A DNA stretch of 64,000 bases from JAZOTM01 sp045657625 (GTDB taxonomy: Bacteria; Bacillota; Clostridia; Lachnospirales; Lachnospiraceae), in contig JAZOTM010000013.1 in assembly GCA_045657625.1 (NCBI GenBank), forward strand, positions 1 through 64,000. The letters are read 5' to 3'. A model generated the notes under the pieces. That model was given only the letters and a program-made list of their open reading frames with translations. It had not been told where the DNA came from and did no database searches. The first letter of the stretch is position 1; every line of letters begins with the position of its first letter. Positions 1-8,694 of the stretch are shown here, one piece after another. Made by a program: the position numbers and the translations under genes.

Positions 1-32
1 AAATTTTACTCGGAAAAATAGAATAAAAAAGA

Positions 33-104
33 AAAAAGAACATCCTTCTTATGTTAAGGTATTAATTACTCAAAAAAATACTTCAAAGAAAGGGTGTTCT
101 TTTT
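33..104 (+). promoter_or_regulatory. leader hairpin hiding the transposase RBS
   Basis: Bases 33-47 can pair with 90-104 over 15 consecutive base pairs (one G-U). The right arm contains the AAGGG ribosome binding site and stops just before the ATG at 105. A transcript that starts outside the element would carry both arms and fold the site away; one that starts inside the 48-89 loop would not. This is the logic known from RBS-sequestering leaders of other IS elements; its use here is inference. Confidence 0.5.
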
Positions 105-1592
105 ATGCAAACAATTATAGACTATATGGCCGAGGAATTCATCAAAAAATTGAGCAAAAGTAAAAATGATTTTTATAAAAATCCTCAGAATCTTGCAGAG
201 TTCGTGCTTTCCACCAGAAAAGAAACGGATGAACTTGCACGTAAATTCATTCAAAACGTTATTCAGGAGCTGGATGATGTCATCTATCAGAATCCAAAAA
301 GAAAAGAAAAATGGTATGTGGATCATAAAGAGGACGAGAAAAAGTTGCTTACATCAGTGGGAGAAGTCATATACTCGAAAACCTTGTATAAATCAAAAAT
401 CGAATTAGATGAGGAAGGAAAGCCCACTTATTGTTACTTGCTGGATCAGGTTTTGGGTCTGGAACCAAATCAAACTATGACAGAGGATGTAAAGGCAAAC
501 ATTTATCGGGAAGCGGTACAAACCTCTTATCGAAAAGGTGGTGAAATGGCCTGCCCGGAAGGCGTCACAAAGGGTACTGTAAAAAACGTCTTACATCAGA
601 TAAAATTTCCTAAAAACTTTCAAATCCCAGAAGTAAAAAAGGTAGTTGATTATTTATATATCGATGCAGACGAAGATCACTATCACTTGCAGTTTCAAAA
701 CAAAAAAGGCGATATTCCGATAAGTGAGAATGGTCGAAAGTGCAATGGGGCAATAAATAAGATTATATATGTGTTTGAAGATATCGTCCCGGAAGCACCA
801 AAAAGCAAGCGAAACAGACTTGTAAATGCACACTATTTCTGCCGTGGCACTGAGCAAGACAATAAGGGACTATGGAAAGAAGTATTCTCATATATCGACG
901 CTACCTATGACTTAGAAAAAGTAAAACGAATTTATATAAACTCTGATGGCGGACCATGGATAAAATCAGGTCATTACGGCTTTGAGAAGACTATGTTTGT
1001 GTTAGATGAGTTTCATTTATCACAAAGCTTTATGCGGTTAACAAGACATATGAAAGATTCGAGAGAAGATGCTATTGCAGAACTGAGGAATTGCATCCGG
1101 AGAAAAAATAAAAACGATTTTTACGAGGTGATTGAAAGATTAAAATCATGCGCTAGTTCAGAAAAAGTCATGGAGCGAATAGATAAGGAGGCCGGTTATA
1201 TTTCATCCAACTGGATGGCAGCGAAATATCGACTAATGCGCAAGGAAGGAGTAAAGTCTTGCTCCGCAGAGGGGCATGTGTATCATGTACTATCTAGCCG
1301 AATGAGCACGCAGGCAATGGGATGGAGTCGCCATGGAGGCTCACAGATGGCCCATTTAAGAGAGTATTACTATAATGGCGGCGATATGCTGGAGCTTGCA
1401 AAGTATCAAAAAGAAGAACTTCCGATGGTTGCAGGAACAGAAGAAGTAATCTTAGGGGCTAGTGCGGTATTAGAAAAACGTAGAAGGACAAAACTAGAAA
1501 ACGAATACGGAAAATATGCAGAACAGATGAATCATACATTGTCGCTACAAAGTAAGAAACGATTATGGTTCTATTTGAACGGAAAAATATAA
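105..1592 (+). CDS. ISLre2 family transposase
   Basis: A 495-residue protein recognisable as the ISLre2/UPF0236 transposase family. It should cut and re-join the element's ends with a DDE-type RNase H fold. Candidate catalytic acidic residues lie in YIDADED (about residue 187) and INSDGGPW (about 280), and the C-terminal half contains the family's RLMRKEGVKSCSAEGHV-like stretch. The ATG at 105 follows AAAGGG at a normal distance. Length is near the family norm and no frameshift is seen, so the copy may be active. No passenger gene is present, only a structured non-coding tail. Confidence 0.9.
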   Translation: MQTIIDYMAEEFIKKLSKSKNDFYKNPQNLAEFVLSTRKETDELARKFIQNVIQELDDVIYQNPKRKEKWYVDHKEDEKKLLTSVGEVIYSKTLYKSKIELDEEGKPTYCYLLDQVLGLEPNQTMTEDVKANIYREAVQTSYRKGGEMACPEGVTKGTVKNVLHQIKFPKNFQIPEVKKVVDYLYIDADEDHYHLQFQNKKGDIPISENGRKCNGAINKIIYVFEDIVPEAPKSKRNRLVNAHYFCRGTEQDNKGLWKEVFSYIDATYDLEKVKRIYINSDGGPWIKSGHYGFEKTMFVLDEFHLSQSFMRLTRHMKDSREDAIAELRNCIRRKNKNDFYEVIERLKSCASSEKVMERIDKEAGYISSNWMAAKYRLMRKEGVKSCSAEGHVYHVLSSRMSTQAMGWSRHGGSQMAHLREYYYNGGDMLELAKYQKEELPMVAGTEEVILGASAVLEKRRRTKLENEYGKYAEQMNHTLSLQSKKRLWFYLNGKI

Positions 1593-1595
1593 GAG

Positions 1596-1843
1596 ATCAT
1601 GTCTTGCGACGATAAAAGATGTGCGCAAGCACAGAATAAATCTTTCCTTTGCTTGATTACAGTGTATCTGCCTTTAGAAATGGGCTCAAGGATGCAGAGC
1701 ACCCAAAGGGCTAAAGTCCTTGACACCCATTTCAAGGCAGATAAAATATGAACAAGCAAAAGAAGGATTATTTGTCGTACTTAAAAGTACGCCAAAATCA
1801 GAGCTGGAAATATCCTAATTCGATCTTTCTTTCGATTTTAGGA
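1596..1843 (+). other. nested-hairpin non-coding tail of the IS
   Basis: This 250-base stretch between the transposase stop and the right end has no ORF but dense pairing. In order: a GTGC-GCAA-GCAC tetraloop hairpin (1621-1632); an outer stem 1639-1655 with 1753-1769 (16 of 17 pairs); inside it a second long stem 1668-1692 with 1717-1740 in three 7-bp blocks; a small ACCC/GGG apical hairpin near 1701-1710; then hairpins at 1776-1791 and 1813-1843. It could be a structured RNA, a transposase-binding DNA structure, or a read-through barrier. Function unknown. Confidence 0.5.
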
Positions 1844-1948
1844 CAAATGATGTAGAATGAATAAGCAAATATCTTAATCAAATCTGAAGGATAATTCTAT
1901 TCTATTTTTTCCGAGAACATTTTTACGCTACCCATCCTCAAAAAAAGT

Positions 1949-1977
1949 TTGCATTTCAAATAACAATTACCTATAAT
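1949..1977 (+). promoter_or_regulatory. sigma-A promoter of the zinc-ribbon gene
   Basis: TTGCAT (1949-1954), a 17-bp spacer and a perfect TATAAT (1972-1977), 34 bp upstream of the ATG at 2012. It lies just outside the IS right end, so the gene keeps its own promoter. Confidence 0.7.
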
Positions 1978-2011
1978 TGAGACATAAATGTTATTTTAAA
2001 GGAGATATGTT

Positions 2012-2503
2012 ATGAAATATTGTGCAAAATGCGGAACCGCTATGGACGACAACATTTTTGTTTGCCCATCTTGCGGACAACAGAGACAGGGAGCAAATGA
2101 ACAGGCAGCACCAAATGGACAGCAGGTACCACCTTACGGTCAGCCATATGTAGTAAATCCATTTGATCACACAGCAGAAATGGATGCAAAGGATATCAGC
2201 GAAAACAAAGTTATTGCTATGTTACCATATTTGTGTGGCTTACTTGGTGTTTTCTTCTGTGCAATCCTTGCAAAAGATTCCAAGTATTCTAATTTCCATG
2301 TACGTCAGATGTTAAAGATTTCTGTTTGTGAAATCTTACTTAGCATCATTACATTGATTCTTTGCTGGACAGTAATCGTTCCAATTGCAGCTGCTGTTTG
2401 TGCAGTGATTCTTTTCGTAGTACGTATCATTGGTTTCTTCCATGTATGCGGCGGAAAAGCAGTTGAACTTCCAATCGTTCGCGGATTTGGATTCTTAAAA
2501 TAA
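2012..2503 (+). CDS. zinc-ribbon membrane protein
   Basis: A 163-residue protein. The N-terminus carries a CxxC...CxxC zinc ribbon (CAKCG at residues 4-8, CPSCG at 18-22). A Gln/Pro-rich linker follows, then about 100 residues with hydrophobic segments (roughly 67-85, 97-130 and 133-147) resembling the DUF4870/Tic20-like small membrane proteins. The start is set by AAAGGAGAT eight bases before the ATG. It has its own promoter and terminator and stands alone. Role unknown; the zinc-ribbon plus membrane layout is common in Firmicutes. Confidence 0.85.
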   Translation: MKYCAKCGTAMDDNIFVCPSCGQQRQGANEQAAPNGQQVPPYGQPYVVNPFDHTAEMDAKDISENKVIAMLPYLCGLLGVFFCAILAKDSKYSNFHVRQMLKISVCEILLSIITLILCWTVIVPIAAAVCAVILFVVRIIGFFHVCGGKAVELPIVRGFGFLK

Positions 2504-2516
2504 TTTTTAACACGCA

Positions 2517-2547
2517 AAATGCAGGAGCCTATTGCTCCTGCATTTTT
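2517..2547. terminator. bidirectional terminator
   Basis: AATGCAGGAGC / GCTCCTGCATT stem with A-rich and T-rich flanks, between the convergent zinc-ribbon gene and the chemotaxis receptor gene. Confidence 0.85.
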
Positions 2548-2565
2548 TATTGGAAGATATTTTAT

Positions 2566-4212
2566 TTATTGAAAAAAGGACATTTCCTTTTCCAATCCTT
2601 TTGCGATATCATTCAGGCTACTTGCCTTATCAGACAATTCCCCAACGGTATCAGACAGTTGCTGCATAGATGCCCTTGTTTCTTCGGAACTTGCTGCATT
2701 CTCCTGTGAGATAGAAGACAAAGAAGAAATGGTATCTGCAATGACTTCTCTTGCAGCATCGGACTTTCCAACATTTTCTGCGATTTCTTTTGTCAAGGCA
2801 ATCGATTTATCAATATCGGAAATCAAACTATTTACTTGCTCAATCGTTGTATGAATAATGCTTCTCTGTTTGCTAACTGTTTCCTGTACACCACCGGCCT
2901 GCTCCATGGTCTGGTTGGAATCTGCTGCCAATCCTCTCATGGCTTCCTGAATATTACGTGCTGCCTCGGCTGACTGATCTGCAAGTTCGCGAATTTCATC
3001 CGCAACAACTGCAAATCCACGTCCTGCTTCTCCGGCACGTGCCGCTTCAATACTTGCATTCAAGGAAAGTAAATTAGTCTGGCTTGCAATAGAGTCAATA
3101 ATTGTAACCGCTTCACTAATGGTAGTAACTGCATTATTAGTATTTCCAATCAATTCTACAATTCCATCAATTGAAGAAATGGTTTCTCTTGTAGATACAC
3201 GAAGCTCTGTTAATGATTCAGAACTTGCCTTTGAATTTGTCTGCATAGATTCTGCAAGTTCATTCATGGTATCTGTATTATGCGTAATTAACTGAATGGC
3301 ATCATTAATATCATTTACACTTTCTACAGCATCATGCAACTGTTGTGCCTGATTGGTGGCACCATTTGCTACCATGGTAATGGCTTCCGTAACACTGTCT
3401 GCTGTTGCGGAAATAGTCTGTGCTGTGCTGGAAAGATATCCTGCGGAATCATCCACTTCATCAGAGGATACTCTTGCTTTTCCAATAACACCTTGTAACC
3501 GCTCAGCCATATCCTGCAGAGCCCTGGACATATCTCCCAGCTCATCCTGCCGTTTCATTACCTTCTCACCCATATCTAAGGAAAGATTTCCTTCTGCCAT
3601 CTGGGTAACTCCGGCCACGTTTGCTTTTACTGCTCTCACAATACCAACGGTAATCTGGATAGAAACCAAAAGAACAATAATCATAATAACGATAGCTGCA
3701 GCCAGCATAATGAACATACGCAAGTTGATATAACCCATAACCTCAGCTTTCTTTTTTCCTACAAAAGCCATACCAAAGATGTCTCCATCTTCGCCTGCCA
3801 AAGGTTCGTATGCTACATAATATAAATCTCCATTAATATTTACATCGCTAGCCTGATAACTCTGGCCTTGATTAATGACTGTTTCTACTACCGCATCGGA
3901 TGCTTCCGTTCCCACTACTCCATCAATACTGGATCTGATACGTGTGGAACCAACGAAGAACGTGTAATCATATCCTGTATACTCTGCCATATCTGCTTCG
4001 ATGTTGTCACCCTCATCCACTTCTCCGGCAGAATATTTTAATACTTCTGCATACATCTTACATGCTGCAGCGACACCGGTCTCTACTTCGTCTTCCATAC
4101 CGGTTCTCATATTATATACGCCTAAAAATAATGTAACTCCTCCAACGATAATCAGAGAACCCATGACGAGTCCCAGCAAGGTACCCATCAGTGATTTTTT
4201 TGATTTATTCAT
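2566..4212 (-). CDS. transmembrane methyl-accepting chemotaxis protein
   Basis: A 548-residue receptor. It has TM1 at about 10-32, an extracytoplasmic sensor of roughly 140 residues (single-Cache-like), TM2 at about 168-190, a HAMP segment, and a long cytoplasmic coiled coil. The hairpin tip motif SLNASIEAARAGEAGRGFAV, where CheA and CheW dock, is intact. It is the last gene of a minus-strand operon after a FIST protein and a soluble receptor, which suggests that the three work in one sensory pathway. No ligand can be read from the sensor. The ATG at 4212 is preceded by GAGGTG. Confidence 0.92.
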   Translation of the reverse strand: MNKSKKSLMGTLLGLVMGSLIIVGGVTLFLGVYNMRTGMEDEVETGVAAACKMYAEVLKYSAGEVDEGDNIEADMAEYTGYDYTFFVGSTRIRSSIDGVVGTEASDAVVETVINQGQSYQASDVNINGDLYYVAYEPLAGEDGDIFGMAFVGKKKAEVMGYINLRMFIMLAAAIVIMIIVLLVSIQITVGIVRAVKANVAGVTQMAEGNLSLDMGEKVMKRQDELGDMSRALQDMAERLQGVIGKARVSSDEVDDSAGYLSSTAQTISATADSVTEAITMVANGATNQAQQLHDAVESVNDINDAIQLITHNTDTMNELAESMQTNSKASSESLTELRVSTRETISSIDGIVELIGNTNNAVTTISEAVTIIDSIASQTNLLSLNASIEAARAGEAGRGFAVVADEIRELADQSAEAARNIQEAMRGLAADSNQTMEQAGGVQETVSKQRSIIHTTIEQVNSLISDIDKSIALTKEIAENVGKSDAAREVIADTISSLSSISQENAASSEETRASMQQLSDTVGELSDKASSLNDIAKGLEKEMSFFQ

Positions 4213-4232
4213 AACTCAAAACACCTCATCCT

Positions 4233-5201
4233 TTATGATTTAAAATGTGTCAATGGATCAATCTGTTCCAAAACATGATTCATATCTTCAAACATGAATC
4301 CCTTTTCTGTAATCTTCACTTTGATATCTTCAATGTCATGTTCTACATCTTCAAAGTAACGTTTGGAATCGTCAATATTGTCAGAAATACGATCAATGGA
4401 TTCTTCACATTTACTAAATACGTCAGCCATTTGCTCGCTCTGTCCATTTACTTCATTGGCAACATCTTTGATGGACGAAACCACTTCCTGGGTCTCCACC
4501 ACACTCTGATGAGAGGTCTCAATCGCATCCTTCGTATGACCAATGGATTCTACCAAACGATTATTGTTGTCATTCAGTTCTTTCATACTGTCTCGAATGG
4601 CTGTAACCACACCTTGAATTTCTGTTGACAGTTTTGTAACTTCGTCCGCAACAACTGCAAATCCACGTCCTGCTTCTCCGGCACGTGCCGCTTCAATACT
4701 CGCATTCAATGCCAACAGGTTTGTTTGACTGGCAAAACCGCCAATTTGTTCTACTTTTTCACGAATGTCGTCAAAACTATGCTGGAACTGTTCAAAAACC
4801 TGCTCCATTTCTTCAATGGTATCCGATACGGAACCGGAGCTTTCATCTACCTTTTCCATACCGTCATGAGATTCATCCGCAGTGCTTACAAGTTTTCTTA
4901 CGATACCATCAAAAGCCTTGGTAATCTCTTCGATGTTTCGAAACTGTTCCTGGAAACCTATTACCGAATCAGAAATATCGCTATATTTATCTTCTACAAT
5001 GGCGAAAGATTCCTGTATCGTCTCAATTCCACGAATCGTAACTGCTTCTTCCGCCTGTAGTTTTTCCTTTTGCTCAATGGAAAAACGTCCCACTTCGCGT
5101 AACGCTTTCATCTGCGCTTCGAAATCCGGATGCTTTTCTCCGGTAGGTTTTTGTTCTACTTTTTTTTGTACTTCATCTGTCTTTTTTCCGAATAATCCCA
5201 T
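4233..5201 (-). CDS. soluble methyl-accepting chemotaxis protein
   Basis: A 322-residue receptor without transmembrane or HAMP segments. A charged N-terminus (residues 1-60) leads into a coiled coil with the conserved signalling tip ALNASIEAARAGEAGRGFAV near residues 165-185. Such cytoplasmic receptors read internal signals and join the CheA/CheW array. It lies 11 bp downstream of the FIST gene and 20 bp upstream of the membrane receptor. With no obvious sensor domain of its own, it may take its input from the FIST protein; that link is inference from gene order. Confidence 0.9.
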   Translation of the reverse strand: MGLFGKKTDEVQKKVEQKPTGEKHPDFEAQMKALREVGRFSIEQKEKLQAEEAVTIRGIETIQESFAIVEDKYSDISDSVIGFQEQFRNIEEITKAFDGIVRKLVSTADESHDGMEKVDESSGSVSDTIEEMEQVFEQFQHSFDDIREKVEQIGGFASQTNLLALNASIEAARAGEAGRGFAVVADEVTKLSTEIQGVVTAIRDSMKELNDNNNRLVESIGHTKDAIETSHQSVVETQEVVSSIKDVANEVNGQSEQMADVFSKCEESIDRISDNIDDSKRYFEDVEHDIEDIKVKITEKGFMFEDMNHVLEQIDPLTHFKS

Positions 5202-5212
5202 CGTATTACCCC

Positions 5213-6307
5213 CTATTCAAATACTGCGCAAACCATGGTCTGATTTACATGCTGTTTCTTATATTGTTCGCCTCCACCAACAATACCTATGTGAGGGCCT
5301 ACGGATTTCATATCCGTCAAAAACTCTGTTAAATAGCCTCTATTGGTATATAACAAATGTCTATAAATACAGTTTACAGAGAAAATAAAGGAAATCTTTT
5401 TATTTTCTCCTCTTATGGTTGCTCTGGTTTCTGCACCAATGGCATCGTAATCCTTTAATTCCAAAACCTGAATGGTATCATTTTCATTTACCTTTTTATA
5501 GTTGATTAAGGAACCGTTTCCGCCAATGGCATATGGACTGGTAATGAAGATTTCTTCTCCTACCACACGTCCCAAAGGGTTGGTTAATACATTATTGACC
5601 AATTCATTTCTGCTCACGCCTGCGTCTTGACAATATACATCGGCTGCCGGTCGTCCGTCCAAGGAAATCAATTCCTTATTGGCACCATTTACTTTTGTAG
5701 CAATATGTGTTTTTCCGCATTCCATTGGTCCATATATATTTTCTGAATAAGTTCGAATCTTTCCGGATTTATTCTTAATCAATGCATAACAACATGCATT
5801 TTCATATAACACACCATTTAACATTGCATATGGGGTTGCCCCATCTGGATAACCGAAAATGGTGCCACCTACAATAGGAATCTTTGCATGCTCCAAGGCC
5901 ACATTCATAGTAGTGACTAAGCGCTCCTCATCGTTGGTGCAAAATTCCAAACAAATGGTATTGCGATCCCCTGCCTGGATTTTTCTTACTTTTTCTTCCA
6001 TGGCAGCTATGTCTAACAGTGGTGCTGTGGAAAGATTCCGAAGAATGCCAACCTGCGCATCTACGTCACTGCCAAAGGCAATCAAAAGCATGCGGGAATC
6101 CGAGGATTCTGATTCAAAATAGGAAATTGTACTTGTCCCGATTAATGGAACTCCCGGGAATTGCTGAGAAATAAGTTCAGAAGCTTCTTTCTGCTGTTCA
6201 TAAGATGAGAGTAAAACCAGCAAATTGGGAGCACCTGCCTTTGCTGTTACTTCTGCAACAGCTGCTTCAACATTTGCTTTTGTGGATGTACCGATTGATA
6301 TCTGCAT
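5213..6307 (-). CDS. FIST domain sensory protein
   Basis: A 364-residue protein with FIST_N (about 20-215) and FIST_C (about 220-345) domains, a fold proposed to bind small ligands such as amino acids in signalling proteins. FIST_C ends with the typical IGIVGGGEQYKKQHVNQTMV. The frame stays open upstream to 6406, but ATG 6307 (MQISIGTS) has AAAGGAGA seven bases before it and starts at the domain edge, so it is preferred. First gene of an operon with two chemotaxis receptors. A second FIST protein, fused to GGDEF, is encoded at 55041-56798. Confidence 0.88.
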   Translation of the reverse strand: MQISIGTSTKANVEAAVAEVTAKAGAPNLLVLLSSYEQQKEASELISQQFPGVPLIGTSTISYFESESSDSRMLLIAFGSDVDAQVGILRNLSTAPLLDIAAMEEKVRKIQAGDRNTICLEFCTNDEERLVTTMNVALEHAKIPIVGGTIFGYPDGATPYAMLNGVLYENACCYALIKNKSGKIRTYSENIYGPMECGKTHIATKVNGANKELISLDGRPAADVYCQDAGVSRNELVNNVLTNPLGRVVGEEIFITSPYAIGGNGSLINYKKVNENDTIQVLELKDYDAIGAETRATIRGENKKISFIFSVNCIYRHLLYTNRGYLTEFLTDMKSVGPHIGIVGGGEQYKKQHVNQTMVCAVFE

Positions 6308-6435
6308 AATGTCTCCTTTCCAAGCGTCTAAAAACCCTTTTGCTATTGTCATACGCATATCAATTTTAGCACACCAAAACCCCAAATTTGCTGGATTTAC
6401 GCACATTTAAGATAATTTAGATTTTTTTTATAAGG

Positions 6436-7965
6436 CTATTCAACTATATAAAATGTAGCATTTTCTTTGTCTGTTCCTTCTGTAATGGCTAATTTTCCAT
6501 CTACCAAGGTGACATACATACCCGGAGAAGAAACACTTTCAAAACTAACCCCTTCCCGATCCGCTAGACCGGTGACTGTACGGAAGGTCTGTCTTGCCGC
6601 CATATCCTCTGACGCGGTTGTATCCTGAGCTAAAGTCACACTATTATCACTATTTACTGTCACATATAACCCCGGCTTATTTTCGGATTCTATAGACACA
6701 TAGGCTTCCTGCTCTGCATCTGCCTTTCCAGCCCGTAGCACCCAAAGTCCATCTGTCTCTGTGTCTCCTAAGGCAGAGCCAATTGCAATATCTGTGTATG
6801 GGTAATCCGCATCAGCAGAAGAATTTACAAAGGTTTCGTGACTTACCGTCTCTCCGTCCGTCGTAGTCCATGACACCGTATCTCCGGAAATACCGGATGC
6901 ACTTTCTTCCATAAATGTCACGCTACCATCCTCTTCAAACTCCAATTCCACAATGCAAGCCGTTCTCCGGAATCCACTTCCTGCCGGAAGAGAGCCATTG
7001 TGATACACAAAGTAGGTTTTTCCTTGAAAATCAAATACTGCCATATGATTGGTATTTGAAGTGGCTGTTGGATACATAATCAAATGGGTATCGGACCAAG
7101 TGCCGGATAGCAAATCATCCGTTGTTGCATATGCCATGCATTCCCTCCATTGATGGGCAAAAAACAGGTAATAATCCCCATAATATTCTCCATTTTCATC
7201 CTGTCTACGATAAATCCATGGAGCCTCTGTATATTGATCCAAACCTGCTGTTCTCATGATGATATCATCCTCCCCGGCGGTAGTTCCACTGGTTAGTTCT
7301 CCATCCCCATTCACATCGGTAACAGAAATCATGTCCTCGTTTAACTCACATACATAAAATAAGCTATTGCCCCAAGCTAAATATCGGTGTTCTTCCCCGT
7401 TCTCATCCGTTTCCACCCAAACCGTAGGATCAATATCATTGTAGGTGCTAGTGGCCGGTTTCGTAATACTTCCACGCACCAAGGGTTCTCCGATATCCAC
7501 AAATGGTCCCGTGGCACTGTCTGCCACTGCTACCCCTATGCTTTGCTTGCCACTCTTATCCCAGCTGCAATAATACAGGTAATACTTTTCCTGATACTTC
7601 ACGACCTGACTAGCCCAGGCAGACGTGTCATCCCCGGCCCATTCCACCGTATCCATGGTCATAACTACCCCTTCGTCGGTCCAATTCACCAGGTCCGTGG
7701 AGGAATAACACAAATACTCCGGAATATTGTAAATAGAACTTTCCACTTCCGCATCTGTGGATGCATCATGTCCTGTGTACAAATAAACCGTATCTCCATC
7801 TACTAGGACCGATGGGTCGCCTCCATAGGTATAGTCCTGGTTGTCGGACACCAATGGGTTTCCACCCTCACATTTGGTCAGCACAATTTCTTCCGGTTCC
7901 CCACAGCCCAACATCGTCGTTGCCATGAGTGCGCCAAGAACCAATGTAATACATCTCCTCCTCAT
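6436..7965 (-). CDS. GH43 family glycoside hydrolase lipoprotein
   Basis: A 509-residue secreted lipoprotein. The signal peptide ends in the lipobox MLGC (Cys21). The five-bladed propeller domain shows the GH43 acids: Asp50 in GGDPSV (general base), Asp in DPTVWV (pKa modulator) and Glu in TEAPW (acid). The C-terminal 130 residues (SENKPGLYVTV, SSPGMYVTLV) look like an AbfB/CBM42 arabinose-binding beta-trefoil. Arabinan or arabinoxylan side chains are the likely target; exact specificity is not readable. A TTG at 7980 overlaps the GGAGGGG ribosome site, so ATG 7965 is chosen. Confidence 0.88.
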   Translation of the reverse strand: MRRRCITLVLGALMATTMLGCGEPEEIVLTKCEGGNPLVSDNQDYTYGGDPSVLVDGDTVYLYTGHDASTDAEVESSIYNIPEYLCYSSTDLVNWTDEGVVMTMDTVEWAGDDTSAWASQVVKYQEKYYLYYCSWDKSGKQSIGVAVADSATGPFVDIGEPLVRGSITKPATSTYNDIDPTVWVETDENGEEHRYLAWGNSLFYVCELNEDMISVTDVNGDGELTSGTTAGEDDIIMRTAGLDQYTEAPWIYRRQDENGEYYGDYYLFFAHQWRECMAYATTDDLLSGTWSDTHLIMYPTATSNTNHMAVFDFQGKTYFVYHNGSLPAGSGFRRTACIVELEFEEDGSVTFMEESASGISGDTVSWTTTDGETVSHETFVNSSADADYPYTDIAIGSALGDTETDGLWVLRAGKADAEQEAYVSIESENKPGLYVTVNSDNSVTLAQDTTASEDMAARQTFRTVTGLADREGVSFESVSSPGMYVTLVDGKLAITEGTDKENATFYIVE

Positions 7966-8049
7966 AAAAATCCCCTCCAATTTAATTTTAGCATTTCGTA
8001 AACTACTTTACTTTTATGTATAACATTATAAAACCATCCTTGCAAGAGG

Positions 8050-8098
8050 GCAATAAAAAACCACCATTACTTCTTTTTTGAAGTAACAGTGGTTTTCC
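8050..8098 (-). terminator. terminator of folT
   Basis: Stem AAAACCAC(T)GTTACTTC / GAAGTAATGGTGGTTTT with an A6 loop and a following T run on the minus strand, immediately after the folT stop. It also separates folT from the GH43 gene. Confidence 0.85.
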
Positions 8099-8100
8099 TT

Positions 8101-8628
8101 TTAGCCTTCTGCTTCTGCTGTCTTTTCTGTAATTCCTACTCGACACACAGCTTGTAACAATACATATAACATGGCCGTCTGAATTGGGAGCATAATAATC
8201 TGTTTTAACAAACGACTTCCTAATACAGCCCAAAAAGCATTGTTATAAAGAATCGTTAACCAGATACCGTTTAAAATTACATTTACAATCACGGTATGTA
8301 TCAATTCTGCTACAAATACGCGCCAAATGGTTACCTTTTTCTTGTGCAATACAAGGCCAAAAATAATACCGGTAACAATGGCACTAATGGTAAAGCCCGG
8401 GAAAAATGGACCCGTAGGTTTTACAATGTAGCCTCCAATGTCTGCGATGGCGCCGATTACGGCTCCAACTGCCGGTCCAAACAAGTAACTACCCACACCA
8501 ATGGGGAGTCCTCCAAACCGGATTTCCATGATTTGCGAAATTGAAATTTTAAAGAAGCCCAATAAAATTCCAATGGCTGACAACATAGCTGCAGATGTCA
8601 GTACTTTTGTGTTTCTTAATTTACGCAT
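8101..8628 (-). CDS. folT: folate ECF transporter S component FolT
   Basis: A 175-residue membrane protein with about six hydrophobic helices and the FolT-type pattern near the middle (MEIRFGGLPIGVGSYLFGP, then GAIADIGGYIVKPTGPFFPG). It captures folate and needs a shared EcfAA'T module encoded elsewhere; the ATPase/T pair at 15.1-17.6 kb belongs to another S component but could in principle serve it. The assignment is strengthened by a tetrahydrofolate riboswitch directly upstream. Monocistronic, between its own promoter and a strong terminator. Confidence 0.92.
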   Translation of the reverse strand: MRKLRNTKVLTSAAMLSAIGILLGFFKISISQIMEIRFGGLPIGVGSYLFGPAVGAVIGAIADIGGYIVKPTGPFFPGFTISAIVTGIIFGLVLHKKKVTIWRVFVAELIHTVIVNVILNGIWLTILYNNAFWAVLGSRLLKQIIMLPIQTAMLYVLLQAVCRVGITEKTAEAEG

Positions 8629-8635
8629 AAAAAAG

Positions 8636-8674
8636 CACCTCCCTTGCAGTCTCCTTTTGTCTACATGGGAAGTG
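8636..8674 (-). promoter_or_regulatory. SD-sequestering switch of folT
   Basis: On the folT transcript CACUUCCC (8674-8667) can pair with the ribosome site GGGAGGUG (8643-8636) over 8 bp (one G-U), closing translation. CUACAU (8694-8689) can instead pair with AUGUAG (8666-8661), enclosing the CACUUCCC stretch and a small AGUG/CACU hairpin. This gives two exclusive folds, so control is probably at translation rather than termination. Which fold the ligand favours is inferred, not shown. Confidence 0.55.
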
Positions 8675-8694
8675 CATAAACACTCTCATATGTA

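Larger units (their letters stand above)
9..1915 (+). mobile_element. ISLre2-type insertion sequence
   Basis: Imperfect terminal inverted repeats bracket the transposase gene. The left end (9-26) begins CTCGGAAAAATAGAATA, and the right end (1899-1915) reads CTCGGAAAAAATAGAATA on the other strand, differing by one A. The element is about 1.9 kb, with one ORF and some 320 bp of non-coding DNA at its 3' side. The flanks look alike (aaatttta on the left, aacattttta on the right), but the left flank is cut by the window start, so a target duplication cannot be confirmed. Exact ends are inferred from the repeats. Confidence 0.75.

Noticed and set aside
1593..1915. Group I or II intron in the IS tail
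   Set aside because: The folded region is too short and I could not find the conserved catalytic core or an intron-encoded protein; kept only as an unnamed structured region.
3353..3733. 126-codon plus-strand ORF
   Set aside because: Antisense to the intact chemotaxis receptor; composition is that of a complementary-strand frame.
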